From: Plantago ovata
Lineage: Eukaryota > Streptophyta > Magnoliopsida > Lamiales > Plantaginaceae
Direction of reading: 5' to 3'
Length of the DNA stretch: 64,000 nt
NCBI GenBank assembly: GCA_028274465.1
Contig: CM051456.1
Location: 78,726,753 to 78,790,752, forward strand
In this document: in pieces, positions 1 to 9,332 of the stretch
How positions within the stretch are numbered: the first letter of the stretch is position 1
Layout of the letters: the number at the start of each line of letters is the position of its first letter
Notes under the pieces: model-generated
Told to the model about the DNA's origin: nothing
Databases searched by the model: none
What the model saw: only the letters and a program-made list of their open reading frames with translations
Position numbers and translations under genes: made by a program

Positions 1-2
1 TC

Positions 3-752
3 CGAAAAGAAGTATATGCTGCTGAGGGAGAGCAAGTAGTTGGAGATGTGAACTACGGGCAAGGTTATGGCAATGTGAGGCCACAAAATCGTGGACCCCG
101 AGGTGGGTACCAGAATCAAGGCAACCGTGGTTATTTTCATAACTCGGATCAAAATGCCTATGGGCCTAATCAAGATAGAAGTCGTCTCAGCTATGGGAAC
201 AATTGGTATGAAGGAGCACCGCCTTCTAATCCTACACCTCCACCTCAGGTTGCTAGTTCGGGACCACAAGGTGGAGGGGTGCTTCCTTCACCTCTTGTCT
301 CTTCACTCAATGATCTGGTTATGAAGACGAACAAATTCATGGAGCATTACTATCGTAATGAGGCTACTAACAATCAACGCTTTGAGAAGCTTGAGGCTAG
401 TAGTAGCAACCTCCATAAGAAGCTACAAGAGCTTATAGATCGAGGGGCGAGTAGAGAGCAAGGGAAGTTTCCCGGAAACACGGAGAAGGCTATGGCCATA
501 ACCGTGGTGACTGATTTGCCCGTGGAGATCACGGTTTTGAGAGACAATGCACTAGTTGAGGTGCCATGTTGCAAGGTAACTGAAACTTGCAAGGTGAGTG
601 AGGAGCTTGAGACTCCTAAGGTAGTTGTGGAAGAGAAAGTGGTCGCACAATCTGATGCGATAGTGGAAGAAGTGAATGAAAACTCATCGTCTGAGGATGA
701 GTTGGTGGATATGGTGGAAGTGCCTATCCAAGAGAGCTTTGATGTGGAAATC
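3..752 (+). CDS. gag C-terminal region of element A
   Basis: The frame is open from the window edge. It encodes the Gly/Asn/Gln-rich stretch that follows the zinc knuckle in this family (GPNQDRSRLSYGN near the start), then a helical segment ending in ELIDRGASREQGKFPGNTEKA, then an acidic tail. The same order is seen in gag of H (11250-12365) and E (60081 onward). In those elements the phrase SFDVKVGIG opens the protease. In A the frame reaches the matching phrase and then passes directly into the inverted-repeat cluster, so the protease domain is absent. The open frame continues to 1049, but the part after about 752 is low-complexity translation of repeats and is unlikely to be real protein. 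Gag normally forms the particle that packages element RNA. Confidence 0.75.
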
Positions 753-881
753 CCAAGCGGTCCGCTTGGATTTCCAATAAGAATGAAAATTCTTACTGGA
801 AATCCAAGTGGAGCGCTTGGGAGTTCCCAAGCGGACCGCTTGCCAAGCGCTTCGCTTGGGACGCCCAAGCGCTTCGCTTGG
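753..881. repeat. GCG-NNN-CGC inverted-repeat cluster upstream of ORFX in A
   Basis: Five short inverted repeats lie within 130 bp: 753-769, 804-820, 827-843, 843-859 and 865-881. The type unit is CCAAGCG-NNN-CGCTTGG, with spacer GTC, GAC or CTT; the 804 unit is degenerate. They sit between gag and the ORFX leader, where a promoter for ORFX would be expected. The same design recurs at 2734-2846 and in the LTR of A at 4893-4970. Confidence 0.9.
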
Positions 882-1095
882 CTTTCCTTAAGAAAGCAAG
901 CGGGGCACTTGAGATTCAAAGCCCCCCACTTCGTTTTTATTCCTCCATTGCCGATTTTGCACCCCAAAAATCTCAATATCTCTCAATTCTCCACCAATTC
1001 TTGCAATCTTGTGCATTTTACAAAGCCCATCACCTCCTCTATCATCTAAACCGATCAAATTTCACGTTTGAAGCATCCATAACAAGGAATCAAAG
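882..1095 (+). promoter_or_regulatory. Putative ORFX promoter and 5'UTR exon (A)
   Basis: An AT/C-rich, start-poor stretch rich in CT follows the inverted repeats and ends at a good donor (AAAG/GTACC). The layout of repeats, then leader, then intron, then ATG repeats in element C. No clear TATA box was seen; TTTTTATTCC near 935 is the nearest AT-rich candidate. Function is inferred from position only. Confidence 0.4.
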
Positions 1096-1576
1096 GTACC
1101 TCTCATGAACCCTAACTTTCTTGAATTTGGGATTTCATCTTAATTAGCTTCAATTGTGTTATGCATTGGTGAATTAGAGTTTGATAATGATTATTAAGCA
1201 TGTTTCTTACTTGATGTGATGTCTAAATTCGAATTTTTCTCCTCTTGATTTATGATGAACTCTAGTGATTCGAATTTTTGCTATGTAATTGTTTGATGAT
1301 TGTTAGCCTTGAATTTGAGTTATGATATGATTATGGTGATGTTGTGATTGCATGAGAATGTGTTGGATTGGTTGGGTAATTTAATTGGAGAGTTTGTTTG
1401 CTTGGTTTAGATTCGTATGGATTTATCGTAACGAAGTGTTAAAGCTTCTCGATTTGTTCATATGAACTTTAGCAAGCCTTCAAACTCACCATGAGATTAC
1501 TTGAGTGAGTATTGGAGTCTAGGAGTCGAGTCTAAGTCCCATTGTCTCTTGAAGTTATCTAATAAGAATATCCTAG
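1096..1576 (+). other. 5'UTR intron of ORFX (A)
   Basis: The segment begins GTACCTCTCATGAACCCTAA and ends TCCTAG, five bases before the ORFX ATG. Its 5' end is similar to the intron of element C (27270-27810, minus strand), which begins GTATCATCCTTAGAACCC. Element E lacks the whole segment at the equivalent point. The shared start and the clean absence in E support real splicing. No coding potential is visible inside. Confidence 0.65.
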
Positions 1577-1581
1577 GCACC

Positions 1582-2547
1582 ATGGACACAAGAGCCAAGA
1601 AGAAAGCAAGGAAGGATGGAGCTTCAACCTCCAAGGAGATTCCCCGTGATGAAAGCGACCGTGACCCATACAAAGAATCAGACGCATTGCGGAGGTTCCG
1701 ATACAACTTCTATAGGGGAGGAGAACGGTCAATGATTTGGGACCGTAGCATCTCCTTTACTTCAAAGGATTTGGACGTACTAAAGGGGACAAAATATGAG
1801 AACAAGGGGCTTTTCTTCGATGTACCCTATGCACCCTATGCTCACCTTACCAGGCCTATAACGGCGAGAGGATGGATCTTCTATGGGAAAGAACTCTGCG
1901 GATGGGATAGAGACCTTGTCGAGGAGTTCCACATTGCCTTCGAGGACTATGACTATAAGGCCGAAGCAGTACCTATTCGTGGTGTGATGGTCCCTTTCTC
2001 ACCATTGAGTATCACTAGTTTCATTATGGGACTAGAGGAACCCTTGCGGGAAGACAAGAATAAGGTAGCATACTATGTGAGTGATCCCTTTGTGCACTAT
2101 GTCTATGACCCAACGATTGAGAAGTTTCCGAGGAAGATAGCCGGGGTTCTGACAACCAAGGACTATAAGCCAAGGAAGACGCGTCTCGATATCACCTTGA
2201 AGTATAAAGATTTGCACTTGCACGCCCGCATGATCCTACCTTTCGTGGTAGCTAATCTGATCCCGGGACTCATAACCGAAGAGATAACGTCGGAAGTCGG
2301 GATCTTAGTCTATTCCCTCATGGCGAACTTGCCCATCACTCCCGGGGACATCATCTTCCAGCAATTCGAGATTAAACGAGAACCCGGCCACCCACTAGTC
2401 TTCCCACATCTGATCACTGCTATGTGTGAGAAAGAAAATGTGCCAAACATCCGGCTCACCGAGGCATCGAGGGAACCAATCGGCATAGAGACACACGATC
2501 TGATACTCCACCGCTTCGAAGTAGAGAAAGGGTTCGAATCCGAGTGA
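1582..2547 (+). CDS. ORFX of element A (Transposase_32 / ATHILA ORF-1-like protein)
   Basis: A 321-residue open frame starts at MDTRAKKKARK, just after the predicted 3' splice site, so I use that ATG rather than the longer open frame. The N-terminus is basic and could be a nuclear signal. The body has RGVMVPFSPLSITSFIMGL (about residues 134-152), a later ILPFVVANLIPGL segment and a VGILVYSLMANLPITPGDII segment. This order matches the family called 'putative plant transposon protein domain' (Transposase_32), common in the extra gene of Athila-type elements. Its biochemical role is not known to me. The similar spacing of VRG, NLIP and G-I segments in the ORFX of E suggests both belong to one fast-changing family. 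The frame looks whole, unlike most of this window. Confidence 0.65.
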   Translation: MDTRAKKKARKDGASTSKEIPRDESDRDPYKESDALRRFRYNFYRGGERSMIWDRSISFTSKDLDVLKGTKYENKGLFFDVPYAPYAHLTRPITARGWIFYGKELCGWDRDLVEEFHIAFEDYDYKAEAVPIRGVMVPFSPLSITSFIMGLEEPLREDKNKVAYYVSDPFVHYVYDPTIEKFPRKIAGVLTTKDYKPRKTRLDITLKYKDLHLHARMILPFVVANLIPGLITEEITSEVGILVYSLMANLPITPGDIIFQQFEIKREPGHPLVFPHLITAMCEKENVPNIRLTEASREPIGIETHDLILHRFEVEKGFESE

Positions 2548-3023
2548 TTTTGCGGTGGTGGTACTCCTTTTTGATACTCTTAATTGATATTATGACTTAC
2601 GACTCTTGTACTCTTTATTTGCTTTTGTAGTTGTGGCCTGTGTGCCTTTTGTCGTGATTAGTTTAGTCTAGTTTTTGTCTTGGTGCCTTAGGTGATTAAG
2701 ATAGGAAAAAACATCGAAAATCTGGAAACAGGGCCAAGCGAAGCGCTTGGAAGGGCCAAGCGGTCCGCTTCAAGTTCCAGGAAGTTTTGCAACTTCCTGG
2801 AAATTCAAGCGGAGCGCCTGGAGCCTCCCAAGCGCCCCGCTTGGACCCTGTACCCATATTTTCCTCGTTTTTTCCATTCTTCTCACCTTTGCGCATCCGT
2901 TTTCACTTGTTTCTTGAGTCCTTTCAGGTACTACTCTTATATAGGAGATTGGACACGAACCTTTATCTCAGGGAAGTGTACTTTCAATCCAATGTTTCCT
3001 TTTCTTTCAACTTTTCTTTGCTC
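2548..3023 (+). other. ORFX 3' region with a second inverted-repeat cluster and TATA-like site
   Basis: No gene is seen here. Four inverted repeats of the CCAAGCG-NNN-CGCTTGG type lie at 2734-2846 (for example 2734-2750). About 90 bp downstream is CTTATATAGGAG, a TATA-like site. The arrangement copies that of the LTRs, where the repeats precede a TATA box, so this may be a third promoter-like module or a relic of an LTR. Confidence 0.6.
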
Positions 3024-3056
3024 GAGGACGAGCAATAGTTTAGGTTTGGGGAGGGG
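3024..3056 (+). repeat. Hairpin plus polypurine module 1 (A)
   Basis: The hairpin TTGCTCG-AGGA-CGAGCAA is followed by a purine tract TTTGGGGAGGGGG. The same hairpin-then-PPT layout is found at the true PPT before the 3' LTR (4464-4505), so this looks like an internal copy of the plus-strand priming region. Confidence 0.7.
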
Positions 3057-3529
3057 GTATTGGATTTGCAGTACTATATGCTTGTGTGGTTCGTACATGC
3101 CTGATTTTACTCAAGTTCATGTGATTTGTCGTGTTTTTTCAAATTTTTGCATGCATATCATCCCTAGATTAGTTGTTGCACGTTGTTGTGTGTGGAGTTT
3201 ATTGCCAAGTCTTTTGAACTTTTTTATTGAGTAGACTAAGTGTTTATGGCCATTGATTATATGTTGCATCACTTTGCAAGTAGTTTGAGGCTTGTCTCGC
3301 TTGGTTTGTCACATTCGCATGTGCACTAGTTAAGCTTAGTAGTCTCGACATCACCTTGAGTGGTGTTTCTTCTGCTGCGGTTCACGATGGCCTTATGAAA
3401 TGATGCATGTTAGAGTCTATGGTTGTAACCCGTGTAATTATGTACGTAAGAGGCGACAAGTTCTTCACCTCGATTAGAGATTGCCAAATGCCTAGGAAGG
3501 AGGTAGTGTGAGGTGTGTGATTCCCTGTA

Positions 3530-3750
3530 TTAAACCCATTCTATCGAATAGGTTTGGGGAGGGGGTTGCTTCGTTGATCTTGTCTTTTGCCTTTGAGTCG
3601 TTGTAAAGTTTCCTTTTTCTTTTTCTTTTGTTTTGTGTCCCAACCTATTCTTTCGAATAGGTTTGGGGAGGTGTCTTTGTAAAAGAGTCTTTCCTCCTTC
3701 TTTTTCGTCTTTGTGCTCAAACCTATTCTTTCGAATAGGTTTGGGGAGGT
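3530..3750 (+). repeat. Three hairpin-polypurine repeats (A)
   Basis: Three copies of an inverted repeat close to AACCTATTC-TTTC-GAATAGGTT, each followed directly by TGGGGAGG, lie near 3536, 3643 and 3719. Two more copies occur in element C on the other strand (25738-25880). Between them the sequence is unremarkable and T-rich. Confidence 0.85.
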
Positions 3751-3782
3751 GTTTTTGACACTTAGTACTGCTGCTTGCCCCT

Positions 3783-3900
3783 ATATAAAAGAAAAGAAAA
3801 AACTGGAAAAAAAAAAAAAATAGAAAAGAAAGAAAAGAAAAGAGAAAATAAAAAAAAAAAAGAGAAGAAAGAAAATAAAGAATCAGACCCAAAAGCGAAA
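3783..3900 (+). repeat. Long purine-only tract (A)
   Basis: About 110 bases are almost entirely A and G, ending near AGAATCAGACCC. A matching tract is at the same relative place in element C (25545-25690, read on the minus strand), again followed by a GACCC-like sequence. Its ORFs are low-complexity Lys/Glu runs and not genes. Confidence 0.8.
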
Positions 3901-4463
3901 GAAGGGTCGTTGCAAGCCAAAAGCAGTCTAGTAAAGTGTCGAGTGTCATGTAAATATTTGTTATTGTGAAGTGTCGAGTTGTAAATTCTATCTTTCGTTT
4001 CGTGTCGCCTTTGTCCAAGGCCTGTTCTTGACCACCCTCGTCTTGCTATTCAAGAAGTGGTTGAAAGAGGCTCATTCTTGAGAGTCTGGGTAGAATAGGG
4101 GAGTGTTATCTATCTAAGGGAACCCTCCTTCGTTTGATGAGAGCCAGTATTGGTTCGCCGTCTCTTGAGGAAAAGTCTCGCTTGGTGAACAGAAGTAAGT
4201 CCTCGGTTTCATAGGCACGGGGCAATTGTAGTATGATAACATGCATCATTGTGTCGTCACTGACCAGGTCCAGGTAGAAGATGTTACGTGAGACTCCTTT
4301 GTTTAACCAAGTGCACTTGAGAATGTGTATATTCGCAATCGAGGCATACTTCAACCTATTTGCATGTCATGCTCATTTGGTTTTGTTCATAAGCATTTGG
4401 TAGATTCAATAGATTAGTTCACTTTACTTGGCATGAGACTCCTTTTGTGTTGCATTTAGGATA
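3901..4463 (+). other. Conserved non-coding 3' region of A
   Basis: No gene is seen. The stretch is similar to 5909-6380 of B and, reversed, to 24970-25460 of C; all three include the phrases GGGTAGAATAGGGGAGTG and GAACCCTCCTTC. It is a shared 3' non-coding domain of the Athila-like group. Confidence 0.7.
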
Positions 4464-4505
4464 GTTTGTTGCTTGAGGACAAGCAAAGGTTTGGTTTGGG
4501 GAGTT
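4464..4505 (+). other. Polypurine tract and hairpin before the 3' LTR of A
   Basis: The hairpin TTGCTTG-AGGA-CAAGCAA is followed by AGGTTTGGTTTGGGGAGTT and then by the LTR start TGATAAACG. The PPT primes plus-strand DNA synthesis in this class. The same string precedes the LTRs of B (6415) and C (24947, minus). Confidence 0.85.
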
Positions 4506-5908
4506 TGATAAACGTATTTTTGACGCGTTCATCTTGTCTTTTTTACCTTCTTTTGCTATCTTCTAGCCTTGTTTTTTGGTTAGTTTTGTAGAATAGTGTC
4601 ACGTTTTGTGTTTTCTGCATTTTCAGGCACTTAGGTACGAAACGGCGTTTTTGGAGCTAAAAACGAGCCTTTTTGATGGAAAAGATGGCCCCGTTGAAGT
4701 TCCCCAATCTCCGTGGCTTGTTCGTAAGTGTTTGAGTATCAATAAGCGTCGAGAAGGATGAGTCCAACGCACCCGAGGGTCATGCGAGGGCAAAACGATT
4801 GAGGTTGAAGACAAAAATCTGCCAGGAGCCAAGCTAAGCGCCTGGAATAGTGAAGCGCTCCGCTTCAATTTCCAGGAGCTTGGGCACAGAAGCCAAGCGA
4901 AGCGCTTGGAGTGCCCGAAGCGCTTCGCTTGCCAAGCGCTCCGCTTGGCTTCTCCAAGCGGTCCGCTTGGCAGCGGTTACGTTTTCGGATTTTCCTTCTT
5001 AGATCTGATCTTTGATCATTTTTTGAATATCTTTTGAACTGTAACTTGGTTTTGGAGAGCTCCTAAGCCCCAAAACTCAGAGAAAACTCAGATTACATTG
5101 TATTTTAGCTTGGGATTCAAGGTTTAGATTGGGATTCATCCTTTGTAATCATCTACGGAGAGGTTTTCTATGCTTTCCACCGATTAGTGACAGCTTTGGT
5201 GGTAACTTGTATCACTCTCTTGTCTTGTAGTTTGATATGATGTATTCTGATTATTATTCATATGAATTGATGTCTATGTTGATGAATATGAGTAGCTAAA
5301 TCTTTTGTGTTGGTGGTAGAATGTAGAATATGCATGCTATGGGTTATGTTTATGCTTACATGAGATTGTGATTCAATCTTGCTGCAAATCCCTTCATATG
5401 ATTCTTAGTTGCCTATAAAATATATTCGAATTGAGTATAGTGACAAACTCTTGGTCAATGAAAGCTATAGGATTGTATGTTAGAGATTTGCAGCATGCTA
5501 GATAAATGGTGTTGGTGACAAGCACCTCTAAAGTATTGATAGTGATCTTTCATGATGTGTGTTTTAAATTTGTCTAGACGAGTTGCTTAGCAGACTTGAT
5601 CGAAGCTTTTACGCACTGAACTTGTGAGCATATATGTAACCCATGCATGTGTATTTGATTTCTACCACCAACCTTTTTCCAAACTTGTTTACAACAATCT
5701 GATTTCTCGTTGCTATTGTTCAAAGGAAACGATTCTCTAACGATTTGAACTCGTTGACTGAAATTACTTGCAAAAACCTCAAGCAAAGCCACGTTAGGTC
5801 CCGAGAGAACGACACTCGGGGACAACTTGCCATTGCACTCTAGTTTGTGTAGTGATAAGTGTTCTTAGGCTTTTAAACAAATTTAATTGGTGAAAAACGA
5901 CATCATCA
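4506..5908 (+). repeat. 3' LTR of element A
   Basis: It begins TGATAAACG after the PPT and ends CATCATCA, where B-type sequence resumes, giving about 1.4 kb. It carries inverted repeats at 4893-4909, 4932-4948 and 4954-4970 (CCAAGCG arms with spacers AAG, CTC and GTC). The second half is AT-rich and non-coding. It is a distinct LTR family from B, C, D and E, although the layout is shared. The right boundary may be off by a few bases. Confidence 0.75.
4893..4970. repeat. Inverted-repeat cluster in LTR A
   Basis: Three perfect 7-bp-arm inverted repeats with 3-nt spacers, and partial ones to each side, lie in the U3 part of the LTR, as in the LTRs of B, C, D, E and H. Confidence 0.9.
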
Positions 5909-6415
5909 TTATCTGTTCTAGACCAACCTCGTCCTGCCATTCAGGAAGTGGTGATAGTTTATGACTTTGCTTGAGAGATGGGTAGAATAGGGGAGTGTGA
6001 ACTTTTAGGGAACCCTCCTTCATTTGATGAGAGCCAGTATTGGTTCGACCTCTTTGAGGGAATGTCTTAACTTGGTGAACAGTAGTAAGTCCTCAGTTTC
6101 ATAGGCACGGGACAACCATTCGTATTTTAACATGTTTCATTACGTCGTCACTGACTAGGTCCAGGTAGAGAATGTTACGAGAGACTATCTTGTTTAATAT
6201 AGTGCATATGTGAATGTGTATGTGTCAATCGATGCATTCTTCAACCAATATCCATGTTATGATTTGTATGGTCATTGTTCATAAGTTTTTGATAGACTCA
6301 ATGGATTAGTTCATTTCATTTGGCATGAGACTCCACTTTGTGTGTTGCATTGGTTTTTTGCATTAGAGTCTAGCTTAGTTGCTTGAGGACAAGCAAAGGT
6401 TCGGTTTGGGGAGTT

Positions 6416-7629
6416 TGATGAACGTGTATTTTACACTTTCATTCGAGTCTTTTTCACCAATTTAGCTATACTCTAGGTTAACTTAGCTTATATTTTAGTG
6501 CATTTTATTAGAATAGTGTCACGTTTCCCTTTTCTTTGCATTTTTCAGGTTTTAGGTGAAAAACGTGTTTTTATGGGCAATATTGATGAAGAGGGCGAGG
6601 TTTTGGTGTTTCGAGGACATTCGTGGTGTATCTAGAAGGTTCCGGATGAGATTTGAGGCCTAGGGGACGAGTTTCAAGGCTTAAAGGTCACTAGAAGGCA
6701 AAATCCGAGTCCGGAAAGGAAAAGAAGACTAAAATCTCGTCAGAGTCGGTTTGGACGTCCCAGGCGAATCGCCTGGGACGTGGGGCGATTCGACCCGCAC
6801 CAGGCGAATCGCCCGGCGTCTGGGGCGGTTCGCCTCGTGCGTTTCAGACAGCTATATATATATTTGCCCATTCTCTACGTTTTTCATACCTTTTCACATT
6901 ATTTTGAGAGACAAATTCTCTAGAGCCAGTTCTGGAAATTCTTAGCATAGGAGACTCTTTTTCTTATCAATTTAGAGGATTAAGCATAACATTTGGACCT
7001 CGTTGTTTATCAATTCTTACTTGTGAGTTAGCAATTCTTCGGAGATTGACAACCTTCGTTGGTAACATTGTATCTCACGATTTTTCTACTTTTATTTATT
7101 TCTTTCAACATGTTTTCATTCAATCTGGCTTTGATTCTTGTTAATTGCAATTTATCTATAAGTAGCTAAATCTATCGTTGGTGATAGTATGTGATTTCTT
7201 AGCTAGGGTTCTTAATTATGCATGAGTGGCTGTAACGCGATTTAGACTTAACTTATTGCTTTATTTCTTTGATCTATCTAAGCCCTCTATCTTCGTAGTG
7301 TTGAATTGAACGGAACACATTGGACAATTCATGATCTTAGATTTCTATGCAAACGTTCAAGTACTTCATGCATGATTATTAACCTGATGCTTTGAATGAT
7401 CATACTATCGCTAACTTCCATTATTATTGATAAGAAAATCTGTGCTATGTCGTTTGTTGAGTTTATAGTTTAAGTTAAATTAGATAAAGCTATTTATAGT
7501 CCTTAGAGATCGACACTCGAGGTTATTTTATTTCTACACTACGTACCTTGGTTTTCGTTGTAGTTGTGAATTGCCTTTGGCTAAAAACAAATTTATTTGA
7601 TTAATTGAGTCTGACAATCTCGTTCATCA
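6416..7629 (+). repeat. 3' LTR of element B
   Basis: The ends are TGATGAACG and CGTTCATCA. Inverted repeats of the GGCG-AAT-CGCC type occupy 6751-6840, followed by a TATA box (GCTATATATATATTTGCC near 6851). The last 570 bp are almost identical to the fragment at 10587-11154. Confidence 0.85.
6751..6870 (+). promoter_or_regulatory. Inverted-repeat cluster and TATA box in LTR B
   Basis: A perfect CCCAGGCG-AAT-CGCCTGGG unit is at 6760-6778, with partial copies to 6840. The TATA box TATATATATA starts near 6852. The distance between repeats and TATA is about 10-20 bp. Confidence 0.8.
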
Positions 7630-7828
7630 TGTATGCATGCAATGCAAGAAAGCAATAAAACTTCGGGTTGCCTCCCGGAAAGCGCCATTGTTTATTAGTC
7701 TCTGACTCGACTTCTTCTTGTTCTTCAGTTCCTTTCCAGACGGGTACTAGCCTTCCCCTTCATGGATCTCTTTCTCATATCTAGTACCTGAGAATGACAA
7801 TGAACAAGCGTAGCTAGGCCAAAAAATC

Positions 7829-8230
7829 TTATGGGGTGAGATCAATAGAATGTACTTGATGATCAGAAATGGCTCGCAACGTATGTTGCTTGCCATCTAC
7901 CTCAATAGTGCAAGATCCCTTGTAGGTGTCGATCACAGAGCGCACCTTGGTCAAGAAAGCTCTTTCTAAAAGAACCACATCATTCATCCCACACCGCGAT
8001 GCCGGCATCACCACAAAATTGGTGTAAACAGAAGTGCCACCAATCCTCATTAGCACATTCCGAACAACACCTTCCGGCCTCACAAAGGATCCATCCGCCA
8101 ATTGCACAAAGGCCTTGTGCTTCTCTAGCTCTCCTAGACCACTCTTCTCAAACAGATTCATTGGGAGCACATTAGAGAATGCTCCCGTATCTAGTGTAGC
8201 ACGGACATCATCGAGACCACCAATTTCTGT
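7829..8230 (-). pseudogene. Protease fragment of D
   Basis: It encodes the retropepsin-like segment beginning near DTGAFSNVLPMNLFEKSGLG and continuing through VQLADGSFVRPEGVV to TIEVDGKQHTLRAISDHQ. The close match to the protease of H over more than 400 bp shows recent duplication or conversion. Such proteases cut the Gag polyprotein during particle maturation. Only the domain remnant is present, and I treat it as a fossil. Confidence 0.7.
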
Positions 8231-8290
8231 AAATTATCCAAGAGAGTTGCTGACTTGGATGTAGATGCTTCGACCTTTGGAGTAGGATTA

Positions 8291-9178
8291 CTACGGTTTC
8301 CCCCAGTGAACATCTTCTCGTGCTAGATCTGATCTACACATATGAGCCCCATGCCCATAATTCTTGCACACCCTACATACCTCGTTGGAGAGAGATGTTC
8401 CGATTAGGCCACTTAGAGCTTGCCTCATCTGATTGGCGAAACCTTCGAACCTATCGCCACTCACACCATTCACTTCATGCATTGGGATCTCCTGGTTTGG
8501 TGGAGCCTCAGGTCCACGTCTCCTAACCATTGCTCTTGGATCCTTGGACTGAGATCCTTTAGCAAGCCTTTCGAAACACGCCCATACATCCTCGGCGGTC
8601 TCTTCCCAGATAGTACCACGGCATTGGAAATCCACCACCGGTTGACTCTCATATGTGAGTCCATTGTAGAAGTGTTGGACAAGATCAGGAAGCTCAAAAC
8701 CATGGTGTGGACACTTGTGCATGAGGTCCTTGAACCTCTCGAAAGCGGTGTAGATGGTCTCATCATAGTCCTGTTTGAATCCAGTGATTTGCGCCTTAAG
8801 CGCGGTAGTCAATGTGTGAGGAAAGTATTTCTCCATAAAAGCAGAATACACCTTGTCCCAGGTGTCTAGTGATCCGGCTTCCAGAGAGCCCAACCATGCC
8901 TTGGCTTTATCACCAAGCCCCATAGCAAAAACCTTCATCCTCAGCTCATCGTCCGTTATCCCTGCTCCGGACCTTGGAAGATTGTTGATAAAATCGTCAA
9001 TATCATTCAGGTATCTCATAACATCTTCCCTAGCCACCCCATAGAACTTCGGGAGTTGCTGGAACATGCAACTTTTGATTTCCAAATCACGAGTTGCAGC
9101 AGAAAGAACAATAGCCGGACCTCTCATCAGTGCTCTGTTGGGTTGAACCCATGATTTCAAAAGTGGGCGAGCCATCAC
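8291..9178 (-). CDS. gag of element D
   Basis: A 295-residue open frame begins MARPLLKSWVQPNRALMRGP. It contains the retrotransposon gag core (FYGVAREDVMRYLNDIDDF, then WLGSLEAGSLDTWDKVYSAF and KYFPHTLTTALKAQITGF) and a CX2CX4HX4C zinc knuckle (CRVCKNYGHGAHMC) near residue 270. The core builds the particle and the knuckle binds element RNA. The Gly/Asn-rich tail found in H and E after the knuckle is missing here. The start is chosen at the first Met in a region conserved with H. This is an Athila-type gag by similarity to E. About 0-1 breaks within this stretch. Confidence 0.8.
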   Translation of the reverse strand: MMARPLLKSWVQPNRALMRGPAIVLSAATRDLEIKSCMFQQLPKFYGVAREDVMRYLNDIDDFINNLPRSGAGITDDELRMKVFAMGLGDKAKAWLGSLEAGSLDTWDKVYSAFMEKYFPHTLTTALKAQITGFKQDYDETIYTAFERFKDLMHKCPHHGFELPDLVQHFYNGLTYESQPVVDFQCRGTIWEETAEDVWACFERLAKGSQSKDPRAMVRRRGPEAPPNQEIPMHEVNGVSGDRFEGFANQMRQALSGLIGTSLSNEVCRVCKNYGHGAHMCRSDLAREDVHWGKP

Positions 9179-9308
9179 AAGACCTGAATATCTGTGACAA
9201 GCTAGGAAAGGAGTATCAGAGAGAGATTAAATAGGAAAACTAAAACTACTAGAACTAGGAATTGAATGCTGAAAATATAAACTAATTAAACAGAAAAAAG
9301 GAGTATAG

Positions 9309-9326
9309 TCCCCGGCAACGGCGCCA
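9309..9326 (-). other. Primer binding site of D (tRNA-Asp type)
   Basis: On the minus strand it reads TGGCGCCGTTGCCGGGGA, the PBS typical of Athila elements, six bases inside the LTR. Confidence 0.9.
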
Positions 9327-9332
9327 ATTTGG

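Larger units (their letters stand above)
1..5908 (+). mobile_element. Athila-like LTR element A, 3' part (gag tail, ORFX, 3' LTR)
   Basis: The window opens inside this Ty3/Gypsy element. In order it shows a gag tail, a cluster of inverted repeats, an intron-bearing leader, ORFX, a second inverted-repeat cluster, hairpin/polypurine modules, a purine-only tract, a PPT and one LTR (4506-5908). No protease, RT, RNase H or integrase lies between gag and ORFX, so A could move only with proteins supplied by a relative. The Athila assignment rests on gag similarity to element E, which carries an Athila-type tRNA-Asp PBS, and on the LTR start TGAT. After the LTR, sequence of element B resumes, which suggests A was inserted in B. 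The 5' half lies outside the window. Fossil; age cannot be dated with one LTR. Confidence 0.8.
5909..7629 (+). mobile_element. Athila-like element B, 3' end with LTR
   Basis: 5909-6398 is the conserved 3' non-coding domain, 6399-6415 is the PPT (AGGTTCGGTTTGGGGAG) and 6416-7629 is the 3' LTR (TGATGAACGTG to GTTCATCA, about 1.2 kb). It is followed directly by element D/H-type sequence in the opposite orientation, so B was inserted into such an element. No coding part of B is in the window. Confidence 0.8.

Noticed and set aside
753-881. Short spaced palindromes resembling a CRISPR-like repeat array
   Set aside because: Spacing is irregular, there are no unique spacers of constant length, the units occur in eukaryotic LTRs, and no cas genes are present.
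374-976. 200-codon minus-strand frame opposite gag of A
   Set aside because: It is the complement of a conserved gag frame. The composition is Ser/Thr-rich, as expected for an antisense shadow.
3775-3969. Lys/Glu-rich small protein over the purine tract of A
   Set aside because: The frame is a direct product of an A/G-only stretch and has no conserved start in C.
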